Assembly: GCA_963678705.1 (NCBI GenBank)
Contig: OY783203.1
Coordinates: 38,502,347 to 38,566,346 of the forward strand
DNA length: 64,000 nt
Direction of reading: 5' to 3'
DNA from: Panorpa germanica
Lineage: Eukaryota > Arthropoda > Insecta > Mecoptera > Panorpidae
A program made the translations under genes and the position numbers. The notes beneath the pieces were generated by a model. The model was not told the DNA's origin. It did not search any database and was given only the letters and a program-made list of their open reading frames with translations. How positions within the stretch are numbered: the stretch's first letter is position 1; each line of letters begins with the position of its first letter. Positions 44,801 to 54,365 of this stretch are shown one piece after another.

Positions 44801-47008
44801 AAGTTAATCATGCAAGAGCTTTGGTTTTTGAAAATAGATTGGGACGCACCGCTGCCTGACAAGCAATTACAGATGTGGGAAAAGTTCCTTAATGGTCTAA
44901 AGATAGCAGACAGCATTTCAATAGATCGACTTATAAAGGAGGAAAATTTTGTCACTGCAGAATTAATAGGCTATGCAGACGCATCTATGAAGGCGTACGG
45001 GTGCTGCCTATATTTAAGAACCATTACAGCAAATGACAACGTAAAAACAAAATTAATTTGTGCCAAGTCTCGTGTGGCTCCACTAGGTAAGGTACTTACA
45101 ATACCCCAACTAGAGCTAAATAGTGCAGTTTTGTTGGCACAACTTGCGGTTAGAGTTAGTAATTTACTCAAAACTAGATTGGAACATAGACTTTTCCTTT
45201 ATTGTGATTCCAAAATAGTCCTTGCTTGGATTCAAGCGGACAAATTAAAAACCAATATCTATGTTAATAACAGAGTAAAGAAAATAACAGAGCTCACAGA
45301 TAAATTCTCTTGGTACTATGTAAAATCAGCTGATAACCCAGCTGATATAATTTCTCGTGGTATAGAACCACAACACTTAAAAAATCAAAATCTTTGGTGG
45401 AACGGTCCCCAGTATCTATCCAATTCTCATTTTAAACATGATCATTATTTTGATTTAAATACAGTACTTCTATCAGACGATGAAGATAAAAACTGTAATG
45501 TTTGTAACATTGAAGTCGAACAAGCACCGTTAATGCTAGACTTGTTTAAAAAATTCTCCAATATCAATAAGCTACAGCGTGTATTAGCTTATGTGTACAG
45601 ATTCTTTAATAATTGTAAAAAGACAGTACACAGTTCAAGTGGACATTTATCTCCACAAGAACTTCATAATTCATTATTAATTATCATTCGCTCAGTTCAA
45701 AGGCAAATATTTTTTAAAGAAATAAAATGTCTCTTAGGTGGTATCATTATCAAGACCGGTATAGGTAATCTCCACCCTTTCATAGACAGCACTGGTTTAA
45801 TTCGTGTTGGTGGCAGATTGCAAAATGCAGGCATTGCAAAAGATAAAATGCACCCAGTCATACTGCCAAAGGACAACAATATCACTTCTATCATAATCAA
45901 AAATGAGCACTTACGTTTGCTCCATGCTGGTGCTAGATTAGTACTCAGCTCCTTGTCTCAAAAGTTCTGGATTATCAATGGCATACGGGAGGTCAAAAAG
46001 GTACTATACAAATGTGTTATATGTTCACGATTGAAGGCTGAATCTGCTAAACAATTGATGGGTTCTTTGCCAGCTGACAGAGTTACAGCTACAAGACCAT
46101 TTCAGCATGTAGGTGTAGATTTTTGTGGACCTTTTAACATAAAGATAGCTCGCATACGTAAACCATTGATTACAAAAGGTTACATTTCATTGTTTGTTTG
46201 CTTTTCTACAAAGGCCATACACATGGAAGTGGTTTCTGATTTAAGAACTGAAACATTCTTGGCATGTCTCAATCGTTTTATTTCTAGACGAGGCATGCCT
46301 ACTAAAATTTATTGTGACAATGCTAAAACATTCAAGGGTGCTGCTAATGAATTAAAAGAGTTGTATAATTTACAGACTAATAAGTCTCATAGAAATAATG
46401 TTATAAGTTTTTGTAATAATCTATATATAAAATTTATGTTTATACCCAGTTATGCTCCTGAATTTGGTGGTATATGGGAAGCAGGGGTCAAAAGTGTGAA
46501 GCACCACCTTAAGAGAGTAGTTGGTAATTTGGCCTTAACTTATGAAGAATTAAATTCAGTTGTCATACAGATTGAAGGTGTGCTAAACTCAAGACCACTG
46601 CTTCCACTAAGCCCAAATGAATATAAGTATTTGACTCCAGCACATTTTCTAATTGGCACTGCTCTGATTGAATACCCTGAAGTTAATTTAACAGAGGTAC
46701 CAGTCAATCGTCTTAAGTTTTGGAATATTGTTAAAAAACTAAAACAAGACTTTTGGCAAGCTTGGTCTAAGGATTATCTCACACAGCTTCAGAGCCGTCC
46801 CAAGTGGAAATATGCTAATGAGAACCTGAAAGAAGGTGATTTAGTTATTGTAAAGAATCTAAATTCACCCCCATTAAATTGGCCAATGGCCAGAATCACA
46901 AAGGTCTTTTTTGGTAAAGATGGAAAGGTGAGAGTGGCGGAAATAAAAATTGGTGATAAGATCTACAACAGACCCATCACAAAATTGTGTAGATTACCAC
47001 TGAATTGA
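41864..47008 (+). CDS. BEL/Pao gag-pol polyprotein
   Basis: A 1714-residue polyprotein that would be cleaved into the proteins needed for retrotransposition. An N-terminal region is followed by the Gag-like DUF1759 domain (from about residue 108) and three CCHC-type zinc knuckles (C315-C379) for RNA binding. The aspartic protease (DUF1758-like) has LLDSGSQ with catalytic D433. Reverse transcriptase carries D786 (CDIEKMF) and the YVDD box at 862-865. A Pao-type A17 region (DPLGLIGP at 967) and RNase H follow (D1039, D1115, D1161). The integrase has an HHCC zinc site (H1349, H1354, C1384, C1387) and a catalytic triad D1419, D1485, E1539; the wide D-E spacing suits BEL/Pao. The C-terminal DUF5641-like domain starts near 1619. 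No stop or frameshift is seen. The start is the first ATG, and the length is normal for the superfamily. The opposed minus-strand frames are shadows. Confidence 0.97.
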   Translation: MEGLKRLKTARTTAKGSISRMDNYVSDARALESGTVELLEAKKEKLMATYHTYELTQSSILEIDEQDDEDIEDVEEKYFNILAKLNASITKLKEVNRPTCPSLVASKFPAVEIPTFDGKDITRFRPFYELFQAVVHNNASLSDVQRLFYLRKYLLDEALSIIINLPLVNSSYKEALDLLLARYDNKARLITNHINILLDIPNMQKGTAMAIRAFLCQGKQQLQALKNLDEPVDKWDMILISILCRKLDLLTSRNFHMERNVDKLPTMAEFISFLEKRAIALEDSSPYKSMSNDKNYKEYSYSRVSNVTTRYNLACRYCNMDHPIFRCPKFKMAPLESRNSFVQEHKLCSLCLKAHSGRCSLENNYKCHKCKGMHSKLLCDKTDAGSLAGKTTESPVVMCCSNDSLGGTILLPTMKVKIVDNFGREFLVRALLDSGSQASLVTAELLKELRLRTNTHPSKIIGIGNKATKLYHSAIINIQSNYDRNINHKVNCHVVESITTHLPQIFIDTSKVIFPKNIKLADEQYNVPSKISLLLGADVYFAILLGGCIKLNNGSVLQNTTFGYVVAGKLHNQFNYNVINEPKMFQNQNNYSSNIIVSNFAISDHTTLENVMGQFWMTEKVPEKTDKFTEEYLKAEHIFKNSVLLENNTFTVDLPLVSPVNELELGDSFSVALQRFCVLENRFKRNPSLLKVYKKFIDQYIEMGHAREIDINSYDVYNTPNYFLAHHAVTNDDSKTTKLRVVFDGSMRSKNKISLNDVMLNGPVVQGELFDILLLFRTYVYTIVCDIEKMFRCILTNDTYNVLQNILWRDDPGKPISCLQLKTVTYGLKSSTFLATRCLIELAHRYKHKYPLAARAMCHNTYVDDVIVGCDDVEELSELKSQLIGLLQLGNFKLHKWSSNHPPVLDDISSDKKYINELDLNKSAIIKTLGLKYNVILDTFTFKCPNTNSNNLNTKRKVLSFIGTLFDPLGLIGPIIVVAKLIMQELWFLKIDWDAPLPDKQLQMWEKFLNGLKIADSISIDRLIKEENFVTAELIGYADASMKAYGCCLYLRTITANDNVKTKLICAKSRVAPLGKVLTIPQLELNSAVLLAQLAVRVSNLLKTRLEHRLFLYCDSKIVLAWIQADKLKTNIYVNNRVKKITELTDKFSWYYVKSADNPADIISRGIEPQHLKNQNLWWNGPQYLSNSHFKHDHYFDLNTVLLSDDEDKNCNVCNIEVEQAPLMLDLFKKFSNINKLQRVLAYVYRFFNNCKKTVHSSSGHLSPQELHNSLLIIIRSVQRQIFFKEIKCLLGGIIIKTGIGNLHPFIDSTGLIRVGGRLQNAGIAKDKMHPVILPKDNNITSIIIKNEHLRLLHAGARLVLSSLSQKFWIINGIREVKKVLYKCVICSRLKAESAKQLMGSLPADRVTATRPFQHVGVDFCGPFNIKIARIRKPLITKGYISLFVCFSTKAIHMEVVSDLRTETFLACLNRFISRRGMPTKIYCDNAKTFKGAANELKELYNLQTNKSHRNNVISFCNNLYIKFMFIPSYAPEFGGIWEAGVKSVKHHLKRVVGNLALTYEELNSVVIQIEGVLNSRPLLPLSPNEYKYLTPAHFLIGTALIEYPEVNLTEVPVNRLKFWNIVKKLKQDFWQAWSKDYLTQLQSRPKWKYANENLKEGDLVIVKNLNSPPLNWPMARITKVFFGKDGKVRVAEIKIGDKIYNRPITKLCRLPLN

Positions 47009-47239
47009 TTGTTGTGTACATTATGCAATTGATAATGTATGCTAAAATGTTAATTACGTTTTCTGTTATCTTTAGAATAATTGTTATTTTGTTTTATTTT
47101 ATATTATTCTCATACAATTATGTAGACTATCATAGATTTAAGAAGTTTGTAAATTTATGTAGCTCTATGTATTAATGTATTTTTATATATATTTTAAGTT
47201 GGTTGTGGGATCAGCTACGTTCTGCTGGCTGGTAATTTA
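47009..47239 (+). other. BEL 3' untranslated part
   Basis: 231 AT-rich bases between the polyprotein stop (47006-47008) and the 3' LTR. No env frame. The purine tract that normally primes plus-strand DNA is not obvious: the last 48 bases before the LTR contain only GGTTGTGGGA and no long purine run. Confidence 0.7.
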
Positions 47240-47569
47240 TGTTCAGTACAAAATTAGCACAGAACATAAAATGTGTCTCTGTTGACATTCTAGTTTAATA
47301 TTGTATTGTTGTCTCTGGTAGAAATCTTACTCAGGGCAACACAGCGACGTGTTGGGCAACACAACGACGACTGCTGTGCACGCTACAGCCGTATGGCATT
47401 CGAGTCACTCGTGTTTTGGCTTTTGCACTGTCGTAGCATGTTTCGCAACCATTTTATATCATTAGAATTTGTGGTTAAATTTATATTAAAAAAGTGTAAA
47501 ATTATTTTATCATTAAACAATTGAATAATTATTCAATCTACAAATACTCGCATGGTTTTATTTCGTACA
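47240..47569 (+). repeat. 3' LTR
   Basis: 330 bp, matching the 5' LTR base for base by eye, with the same 18-bp palindrome (47520-47537). Followed by the second CAATG duplication at 47570-47574. Confidence 0.97.
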
Positions 47570-47574
47570 CAATG
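47570..47574. repeat. target-site duplication, right
   Basis: CAATG, identical to 40873-40877. Confidence 0.92.
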
Positions 47575-47815
47575 GCTTGATAAGTGTTATTCGGACTCGG
47601 TATTTTTTCCTATTAAAAAGCAATCCTTTATCAACACACAAAATTCATATTTTTCCTTTGTATTGAATAATACAAAATTAGCGTTACTAAAACCTCTGTA
47701 AAACGTAAACTAATGCTCGAAATGTCATGAAATTTTGATACATATCGTTTGAAGGTTAATACTATCTAAAAATCTAGCTATTTATATGTCATTCTATAAT
47801 CTTATTGAGTGATTT
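47575..47815 (-). pseudogene. mariner relic, 5' side (split by BEL element)
   Basis: The minus-strand frame reads YEFCVLIKDCFLIGKNTESE and then a stop, the very start of a mariner-type transposase. Upstream of it on that strand is non-coding sequence shared with 6035-5880. Joined across the BEL insertion it continues into the fragment at 40497-40872, so the mariner copy was already broken when BEL landed in it. Confidence 0.72.
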
Positions 47816-48542
47816 GATTTTTTTTGTTATGAAACAATTCAATTTGATTTCACTCGTTCAAGGGAAATGTCAGTGATATGAACTACAAATGGCAAAATCA
47901 TTTACCTGGCCTCATTAGCGTATCGGATGCAAATACATATTGAGATATTGGAGCACCACTACAATCGATTTAGTAATAACAGTATACTCTAGGAACGCCT
48001 ATGCCTTTATGATCAAATAACACACTATTATCCTTTTTTTTTCTTATAATTAACTATAATATTGTATTATGTATCGCATTAATTGACAGCTTAGTGCTTT
48101 AAACATAGATTTACTCTACAAACAAAAGAATAGCCAATTACATGATGAAACAATTCATTGTTTTAAATAGTCGTAACATAAAAAAAATATTGAAATCCTT
48201 TTAAAATATCACGATTATATACCTATACGACATATCATTCCTTGTATAACCAAGAAATAGCAAATATCTTTGCACATAATGCAGTACGTACATAAACGTA
48301 GAGGTATAAGTATGTGTAGAGGTATCTATGCAAGAGTTGTGTCCTAGATTGCCGCTTAAGAGACTTATAATTGTTGTGTAATGTAGCCCAAGATCATGTC
48401 GAATAGGAAAGCGAAACCAATTACGTTTCGAAACGGCAAGCATATTATTGGCGTATTGCTTTTGAAACTTATCACACTATTTTTATTAGACAAGGATATT
48501 AAAAACAATGTTGAGTTTTTTTTATACAAAATTGTTAGTGTT
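47816..48542. other. no gene seen
   Basis: AT-rich; overlapping opposed 80-89 codon frames at 48201-48644 have no domain and partly cover the next SINE. Confidence 0.4.
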
Positions 48543-48660
48543 TTATTTTTTAACGTCGGCCTATTTTCGATATATTCTTTCCTACTATGTTGGCAATATT
48601 TATGGTGTCGTGGTCTCATATATGTGAACGACACAGCTGCCTAATAAGTTTACCACGTCA
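48543..48660 (-). repeat. SINE 3'-part fragment
   Basis: Minus-strand: TTTAACGTCGGCCTATTTTC, TTTCCTACTATGTTGGCAAT, TTATGGTGTCGTGGTCTCAT, then ACACAGCTGCCTAATAAG. Confidence 0.75.
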
Positions 48661-48719
48661 TAAATATTACATGTATGTTATATATATTTATATACGCTTA
48701 TATATATTATTGTACATAT

Positions 48720-49066
48720 ATTAGTTATTTAGCGTTATATAACGTTATTTATAACATGATTTTACGGTATTTATAACGTTATTTAGCGTTATTTATATCT
48801 TTATTTAGCGATATATTTATCGGTTAAACTACTCGCTGACTGCTGTGTCTTTGAGTTCGATCCCCGGACTAGACTTATATTTTCTGAGTTTGGTTATACA
48901 TAATACGAATGAAATAGATTTTATTTTGCGCTATATAACGTTATTTTGCGATATTTTTAACGTTATTTTGCGTTTTTATAACGTTATTTTGCGATATTTA
49001 GCGTTATATAACGTTATTTACTGTTACATAACGTTATTTATAACGTTATATGACTATACAGTAATT
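48720..49066. repeat. degenerate AACGTTA array
   Basis: ATAACGTTATTT occurs at least eight times and GCGTTAT/GCGATAT words intersperse, mostly 16-20 bp apart. The array is interrupted at 48836-48900 by a plus-strand SINE head fragment. A further piece with TTATATAATGTTATTTATAA and ACGTTATTT is at 50541-50590. The AACGTT core is palindromic. The 77-codon frame at 48845-49078 is a by-product. Confidence 0.8.
48836..48900 (+). repeat. SINE head fragment inside the array
   Basis: CTGACTGCTGTGTCTTTGAG, TTCGATCCCCGGACTAGAC, TATATTTTCTGAGTTTGG; the A-box part is missing. It is opposite in direction to the neighbouring minus fragment at 48543-48660. Confidence 0.8.
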
Positions 49067-49254
49067 GTCAGATTTTAAGTTGTAAAACTTAAACCAAAGC
49101 ATATGGAGGAAACGTTTATTCTTGCAACTAAAAAAAATAAATAAAATTAAAACAGTAGGCGGGAATGGTACTTAATAGTAATGATATTCACTTTGTATAT
49201 ATGTATATTAAAAACTATGGTTTTATTAATTTAAAAAAAAATTTAATTTAAATC

Positions 49255-49458
49255 ATTTAACTTCAGTCTATTTCCGATGCTAAATCCTATCACCAACGAC
49301 CTTCTACTATCTTAGCAGTTTTTGTGGTATCGTGACCTACATCGTGATATATATGTACTTATGTATAACCAAACTCAGAAAATATAACTCTGGTCCGGGG
49401 ATCGAACTCAAAGGCACAGCAGTCAGCGTCAAGCATCAATATTCTAGCCCACTTTGTT
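49255..49458 (-). repeat. SINE copy
   Basis: Minus-strand: TTCAGTCTATTTCCGATGC, CCTATCACCAACGACCTTC, TATAACCAAACTCAGAAAAT, TCTGGTCCGGGGATCGAAC, then AGCAGTCAGCGTCAAGCATC. Well preserved, with a central deletion. Confidence 0.82.
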
Positions 49459-51740
49459 GTCTATGAATATGTATTTAAAACCGGGAATGAAAATGATTAT
49501 ATAAAACAAGAAAAATAACAAAAATCAAAATCTGGTTTAGACTGAATAAAAACGAACAGAATAATAACGATTTTGAGTTCTTGGTTTAAATTGTGAAGAA
49601 AACGCTAGACAATTGAGTGAATTATGGGAATTGAAACAGGTGGCATGCAGTGCATAAATGAATCATATTATATAATATTCTCTAATAACATACTTATAAT
49701 ATTCTATTTTAATGTAGTCTACTATACTATTCATATTCAATCCTTCTTAGTGAACTACCTTAAATATATTATATTTTATGATATGTATTTAACGAGTAGT
49801 TTAGCGGATAGAATTTAACCTGGTTGCTTTGCTTCTTCTTATCTAGTTGGACGCTCATGAAAAAATGCTTCAACGTCTCTTTGTTCGTGTAAGGCTGCGA
49901 AAATAACGCGGATATAATAATGATAAAAGTACAAATAATAATTTCCGATATATACATTTATACATTTACATATACGAATACATTTATAAATATATAATTA
50001 CCCGACTAGAATATTGTTTTGTAAACCTAATTGAGACCTAACCGGGTCCTAAAAATTTGTTTAAAACTGGGTTACTCTGAAAAAGAAGGAATTGTCCATA
50101 ATTTAAGAAATATTTTAGCAAATGTCTTACCATTTTGGAATCCTTATTAAATGCGTCAACTTTTAATGTTACTTGCCAAACTCGCATAGTACATTTTTTT
50201 TCAGTACAGTTACTCAAAGTTGGGCGAAGAATTAATTTTGAATATTTGGTTGGACTAAAAGTGACAATTTCTTCCAAGCTGAAGGAGTTGGCTTTGCATT
50301 TTAGGCAAGAGTTTATAGAAACATTATTCAGAATCACATACCACAAAAAATTAATTTGATTTGTAAAAAAAGTTAAGATTTGTACCAACAGGAGTGATAA
50401 GACTGTCTCGATTTTTTTTAAATGCCAATAATTTTTAAAATATTGAGCTTAGATTTTTTTAAATATTTTTCTGATAACTATTATGACTTGGGCTATGAGC
50501 CAATTCCGGCTTGGCGTCGACTTCTGGGACACCCTCTATAACGTAATTTAGCTTTATATAGTGTTATATAATGTTATTTATAACGTTATTTGGTCCCAAC
50601 CGGGAAATTCCAGCCAGTTTCTAACCATAAAGAAAATGAATTGGTAATGATTGAGGCAAAATTGACATTACTCTATTAAATTTTACGTTGGATTATTACA
50701 GTTGGGATAGACTTACTGGGTATGCAACATTTGGACCCAATTGTGTCCAGGCATATGTTAAGTGCAATCCCAGTGAAACCTTTACTCGTGTGATTCAATG
50801 TATTAAAAAATTACGGATTTATTCAGAGTGCAGCCTTATACTAAGAAAGAGGCTAAAGCATTTTTTCAACAAATTTCTTTTACAGTGTACAGGAATATTC
50901 CTATACGTATCTTGTGAAACACACTTAATTACTAGCTGTTTATGATCTTGTAAAATGCAGAATAAAATACAAAATCTAATTATAATAACGCTGTTTCGTA
51001 GAACGATTCTTATTTATACGCAATGTCATGGTAGTGTAGGCTTTCAGGTCAAAGGTGAATCTGTAAGATGTAAGGTGTTAGGTGTGAGCGAGAATGATGG
51101 AGAACTGGGTTCTGGAGGGTGGTGGAAAGAGTTAAAGGCAGTTGAGCATCAACTGGGTTATGGTCTGAAGTCTGAAGTCTGAAGGTTTTAATGTTGCAAA
51201 GAGAATTTGATGATAATAAGATTGAAGAGTATACCAGCTACTTGATAAAACGATATGGGGAAGGGGTAGAAAAATAGAGAAAGAGAGACTAGGATAATAC
51301 CCCAATTTATGTCAAATAACAAACTTTAAAATCGTGAAACGTTTGTAGCAGATCTTATTTAATGTATTTTGAATATACAGAACATTATAACGAAAGTTTA
51401 ATCAAATTTTAATGATAAATTAAAAGGATCTACTTGTTTATATTACACAGGGGTCGACGCTCGAAGTGTTACCTATTAAACATGCTGTAATTTTGACAAT
51501 TTTGATTTTTTTTATTTAAAAACTGTAGTATATTGTAAAAAAATTTAAAAAATGATGTTATTGTTTGACGTAGCCACCGAGAGAGTTTTACACAGAGCTG
51601 GATTTCTATATAATATTATAATCTGTTCTATTTAGAGGACATTCAGTGATAGGTATGTAAAAATAATAAAGTGTCTTGCGCGGGATGTGCCCATCGACTC
51701 ATCCCTCAATTTCAATGGATGCTAGACTCTGATTAGTTGG
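49459..51740. other. no clear gene
   Basis: AT-rich with patches. Opposed frames of 74-116 codons at 50038-50388 overlap on both strands without a domain. Frames at 50688-50945 and 50955-51182 are likewise unassigned. CTGGGACACCCTCTATA at about 50525 resembles the end of an insect mobile element and abuts the 50541-50590 AACGTTA-type piece. Confidence 0.35.
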
Positions 51741-52110
51741 TTAATAGGTCCTGAGGTACTTTCTTTTTAGTCTGCGTACTACGGAATTATTGGACATTAG
51801 ACAGCCTGCCAAATTGTTTGGATGTTTAAGTATTCTCTCTTTGTATGCTTTGATACAAAGCACTATTTCTTCATTAACTGTGGGTATATCTAGATCCTAA
51901 TGTATTATGTTATTAGGTACAAACCACGGTGCATTCGTGACAATCCTTAGCATTTTAGACTGAAATTTTTGGATTATTTCAATATTAGAGGTAGATGCAG
52001 TAGATACCATATGACCGTATTGGTTTGAGTATGGATTTGTAGAGGATGAATTTGTTTTCAGTGTCTGTCAAGGACCATGGTGCCATGTTCAGTAATGGAT
52101 GTAAATAAGA
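51741..52110 (-). pseudogene. jockey-type LINE relic (ORF2 C-terminus)
   Basis: The minus strand reads FILYKSILKPIRSYG in one frame, then STASTSNIEIIQKFQSKMLR, TNAPWFVPNNIIH, a stop, DLDIPTVNEEI and finally VVRRLKRKYLRTY with a stop at 51743-51741. This is the conserved region after the reverse transcriptase of jockey-clade non-LTR retrotransposons. It has at least one in-frame stop and a frameshift and lacks the catalytic RT motifs, so it is a 5'-truncated dead copy. Such LINEs may have supplied the machinery for the SINEs, but that is inference. Confidence 0.8.
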
Positions 52111-52189
52111 GCACAACTATACAGAGCCGCCCAGTGGCGGAACTACACTACAGCAAGTGTTCGCAACGTCCAATTTCGGGTGCCTAAAT

Positions 52190-52335
52190 CGGGTATTCGC
52201 TACTACCACTAAGATCTCCACCGATGCTGGTTCCAGGCAGTCTTACGACCAGACTCTTCTGCGCACACCACCGTGATACTCCTACTTTATTTGAGGCTTT
52301 ATAATAATGATAACGCAAGTTATAAGCATACACTA
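52190..52335 (+). repeat. dispersed repeat D
   Basis: GCTACTACCACTAAGATCTC, CACCGATGCTGGTTCCAGG, CAGTCTTACGACCAGACTC, GCGCACACCACC, then ATAATGATAACGCAAGTTAT, parallel to 36640-36745. It lies about 60 bp after CCAGTGGCGGAACTACAC (52131), a hAT-like end. Confidence 0.6.
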
Positions 52336-52483
52336 AACATAACTCCTGCATGTATTGAATTTTCAGAATTCTCTGCTCTAAAAAGCATTCAAAAATCTCA
52401 ATCTTATAAAAATATTGCAAGACTGCACGTACTAGATTTATAAGTTTACTTCTGTTTGCAACAAACTCTTATTAATTTAATTT

Positions 52484-52588
52484 ACTTAAAGTCGATCTAT
52501 TTTCCAGGGATCCAAGGATTTAGGAATCTAACCCGAAGACACAGCAATCAGCTTCAAGCACCTATACTCTCTCACACTGTTTCGTGCC
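52484..52588 (-). repeat. SINE fragment
   Basis: Minus-strand: AAAGTCGATCTATTTTCC at the tail, then directly GGAATCTAACCCGAAGACAC, AGCAATCAGCTTCAAGCAC and TCTCACACTGTTTCG of the head; the middle is deleted. Confidence 0.7.
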
Positions 52589-53786
52589 AGTCTTTTATCA
52601 TGTTAGCAGTTTTTATAAACGCAATACGAGTTATACATTACACTGTGTGCACTAAATCATAGTTGATTTTCCTCCACTCCTAGAAGTGCGCAATGTCAGT
52701 CTTTATAGATGCTAAATTTGCGAAGTTTGTGTAGAAACGGCCACAGGGATAACTACATTTTATTTAAACAAAATTAATTATGTCCTTTTTTTAAACTATA
52801 TTTTCAAATACCATACATTTAATGGTGCTTCACTTTTAATGTTCTAATAAAAACATTTCGTTATATAATTTCATATATTATATACTTATTCATATATAAC
52901 AATGACAGTTTATTTTATATAATAATACTCCACTAAAAAACAAAAGGAAAGTAAGAGTCCAGATGTGATGATTGTTAATTGTTATTATTAAAACTAAGAT
53001 ATAATTCATTTTTTTAGCTCGTTCACTTATATTAAAGTTACGTAAATGTTGTTTGTAAATTCAAGTTAACAACATTAATTTTATCATTTAGTTTAAATCA
53101 GTCGTACATTCTAGGCGCTAGTCATCTGGCTAATCATTAACACTTTGCTACAATTATTTTTTCGAAAGTATTATTTTATATAAGTTTAAAATTTGTTGTT
53201 AATTTTTATTATTACCATTTTAGTCAATTAGTTACCATTCTATTTACTGAGACCCTTTCGACAAATTCTTTTATTACGGCTAGTATTTTGATGCGGCACG
53301 TCTGTCATCAGTGAGCGGTTACGTTTACCTGTGCGCATACCATTGGTATAGTTACAAATTTCGTATATTCAAATCATTTTTCTATGAATAACTTTTTTTT
53401 ATAATTTTATATATGCTTTTAGCAATATAAATTTAAAGCGCCAGACACTTTTCCCATTGCTAAATCTGTGCCAGACAATATTTTAGAAGTTAAAATATAA
53501 ATATTTTCAAATCAATTTATGGATGACGGGATGGTTATCTCATTATGTCATTTATTCGTCTCCGTTTCAGTTCGCCGTTCCGATTTTAGTATTTAGTCCG
53601 TCTGAAACTAATTAGAAAAGTAATCTGATCGCCTAAAAAGGCCTTAAATAAAATAAATAAATGATAATAGACGATAAATAAATACATAAGACTCAGTTGA
53701 ATACTAGTAAATATAAAATGTGATCATGGTGATCATATGATGAAATACTTTAAGTGAAGCATACCTGTGGATTTCTTTGTTTTCAG
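52589..53786. other. no gene seen
   Basis: AT-rich DNA without assignable features. Confidence 0.4.
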
Positions 53787-54095
53787 GGAACAAGGTCTGC
53801 CTGCACTGCATTATGGTATATGCAGTGGCTTTGGTTTTGTACCAGCTTGAAGCTGTTAAGCAGTTGAACAGTACGCTTCCCGCCATAGCTGTTCTTAACG
53901 TCGAACAACGAGCAATGAGAAACGGACGTGATTTGAACAATAAACAGGCGCAGAGACAGAAAACAACGCTAACTTGTAAAGCTACATCCTCACCATCACA
54001 CATTGGGAACTCATTTATTATTGAGCTATGTTTTACACTCTGTGCAACAAAATCATTTCGAAAACTAAACTTGTGGTTAGTGTACAATATTTTTT
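53787..54095 (+). other. candidate exon with strong acceptor
   Basis: TTTCTTTGTTTTCAG ending at 53786 is a strong splice acceptor. The next 300 bp are clearly GC-richer than the flanks and open on the plus strand to TAA at 54095. The frame (GNKVCLHCIMVYAVALVLYQ, ...) also has an opposed open frame on the minus strand (127 codons), so coding direction is not settled. No domain is recognised. A donor-like GTG|GTTAGTG lies near 54075. It may be coding, a non-coding RNA exon or repeat DNA. Confidence 0.25.
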
Positions 54096-54213
54096 AATAA
54101 TAGGAACACGAAAAAAATAATCTGGTTTTTATAATGGTAAAGCTTGTGCAAGATTACAATTTGTTAATAAAATGCAGATATACATATATTACAATCCTAT
54201 CCTCTTTTTTTAA

Positions 54214-54365
54214 ATTTAATTTATTTAACGTCAGCCTTTTTCCGACGCTGACTTTAACTATAGTGGCAGTGATTATAGTGTCGTAGCGTCATGTATGTGA
54301 ACTACACCGCTGCGTTATCAGTTGTATAAAAATGAGAGCTCATAATCAACCTAATTTTGATAATA
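54214..54365 (-). repeat. SINE 3'-part copy
   Basis: Minus-strand: ATTTATTTAACGTCAGCC, TTTTTCCGACGCTGACTTTA, TAGTGTCGTAGCGTCATG, CTACACCGCTGCGTTATCAG, then AATCAACCTAATTTTGATAA. The head is missing. Confidence 0.8.

Larger units (their letters stand above)
40878..47569 (+). mobile_element. full-length BEL/Pao LTR retrotransposon
   Basis: A 6692-bp element with 330-bp LTRs that look identical (40878-41207, 47240-47569), TG...CA ends, 5-bp target duplication CAATG, a 656-bp leader, one 1714-codon gag-pol reading frame and a 231-bp 3' untranslated part. Domain order Gag-PR-RT-RH-IN assigns it to BEL/Pao. There is no env-like reading frame. The LTR identity, intact frame and clean duplication indicate very recent insertion, possibly a still mobile copy. 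The target was a decayed mariner element. Confidence 0.97.

Noticed and set aside
47009-47239. Search for an env gene after pol
   Set aside because: No frame longer than a few dozen codons between the pol stop and the 3' LTR.
50038-50388. Opposed 116- and 74-codon frames
   Set aside because: Overlapping frames on both strands with no recognisable domain; more likely an unassigned repeat.
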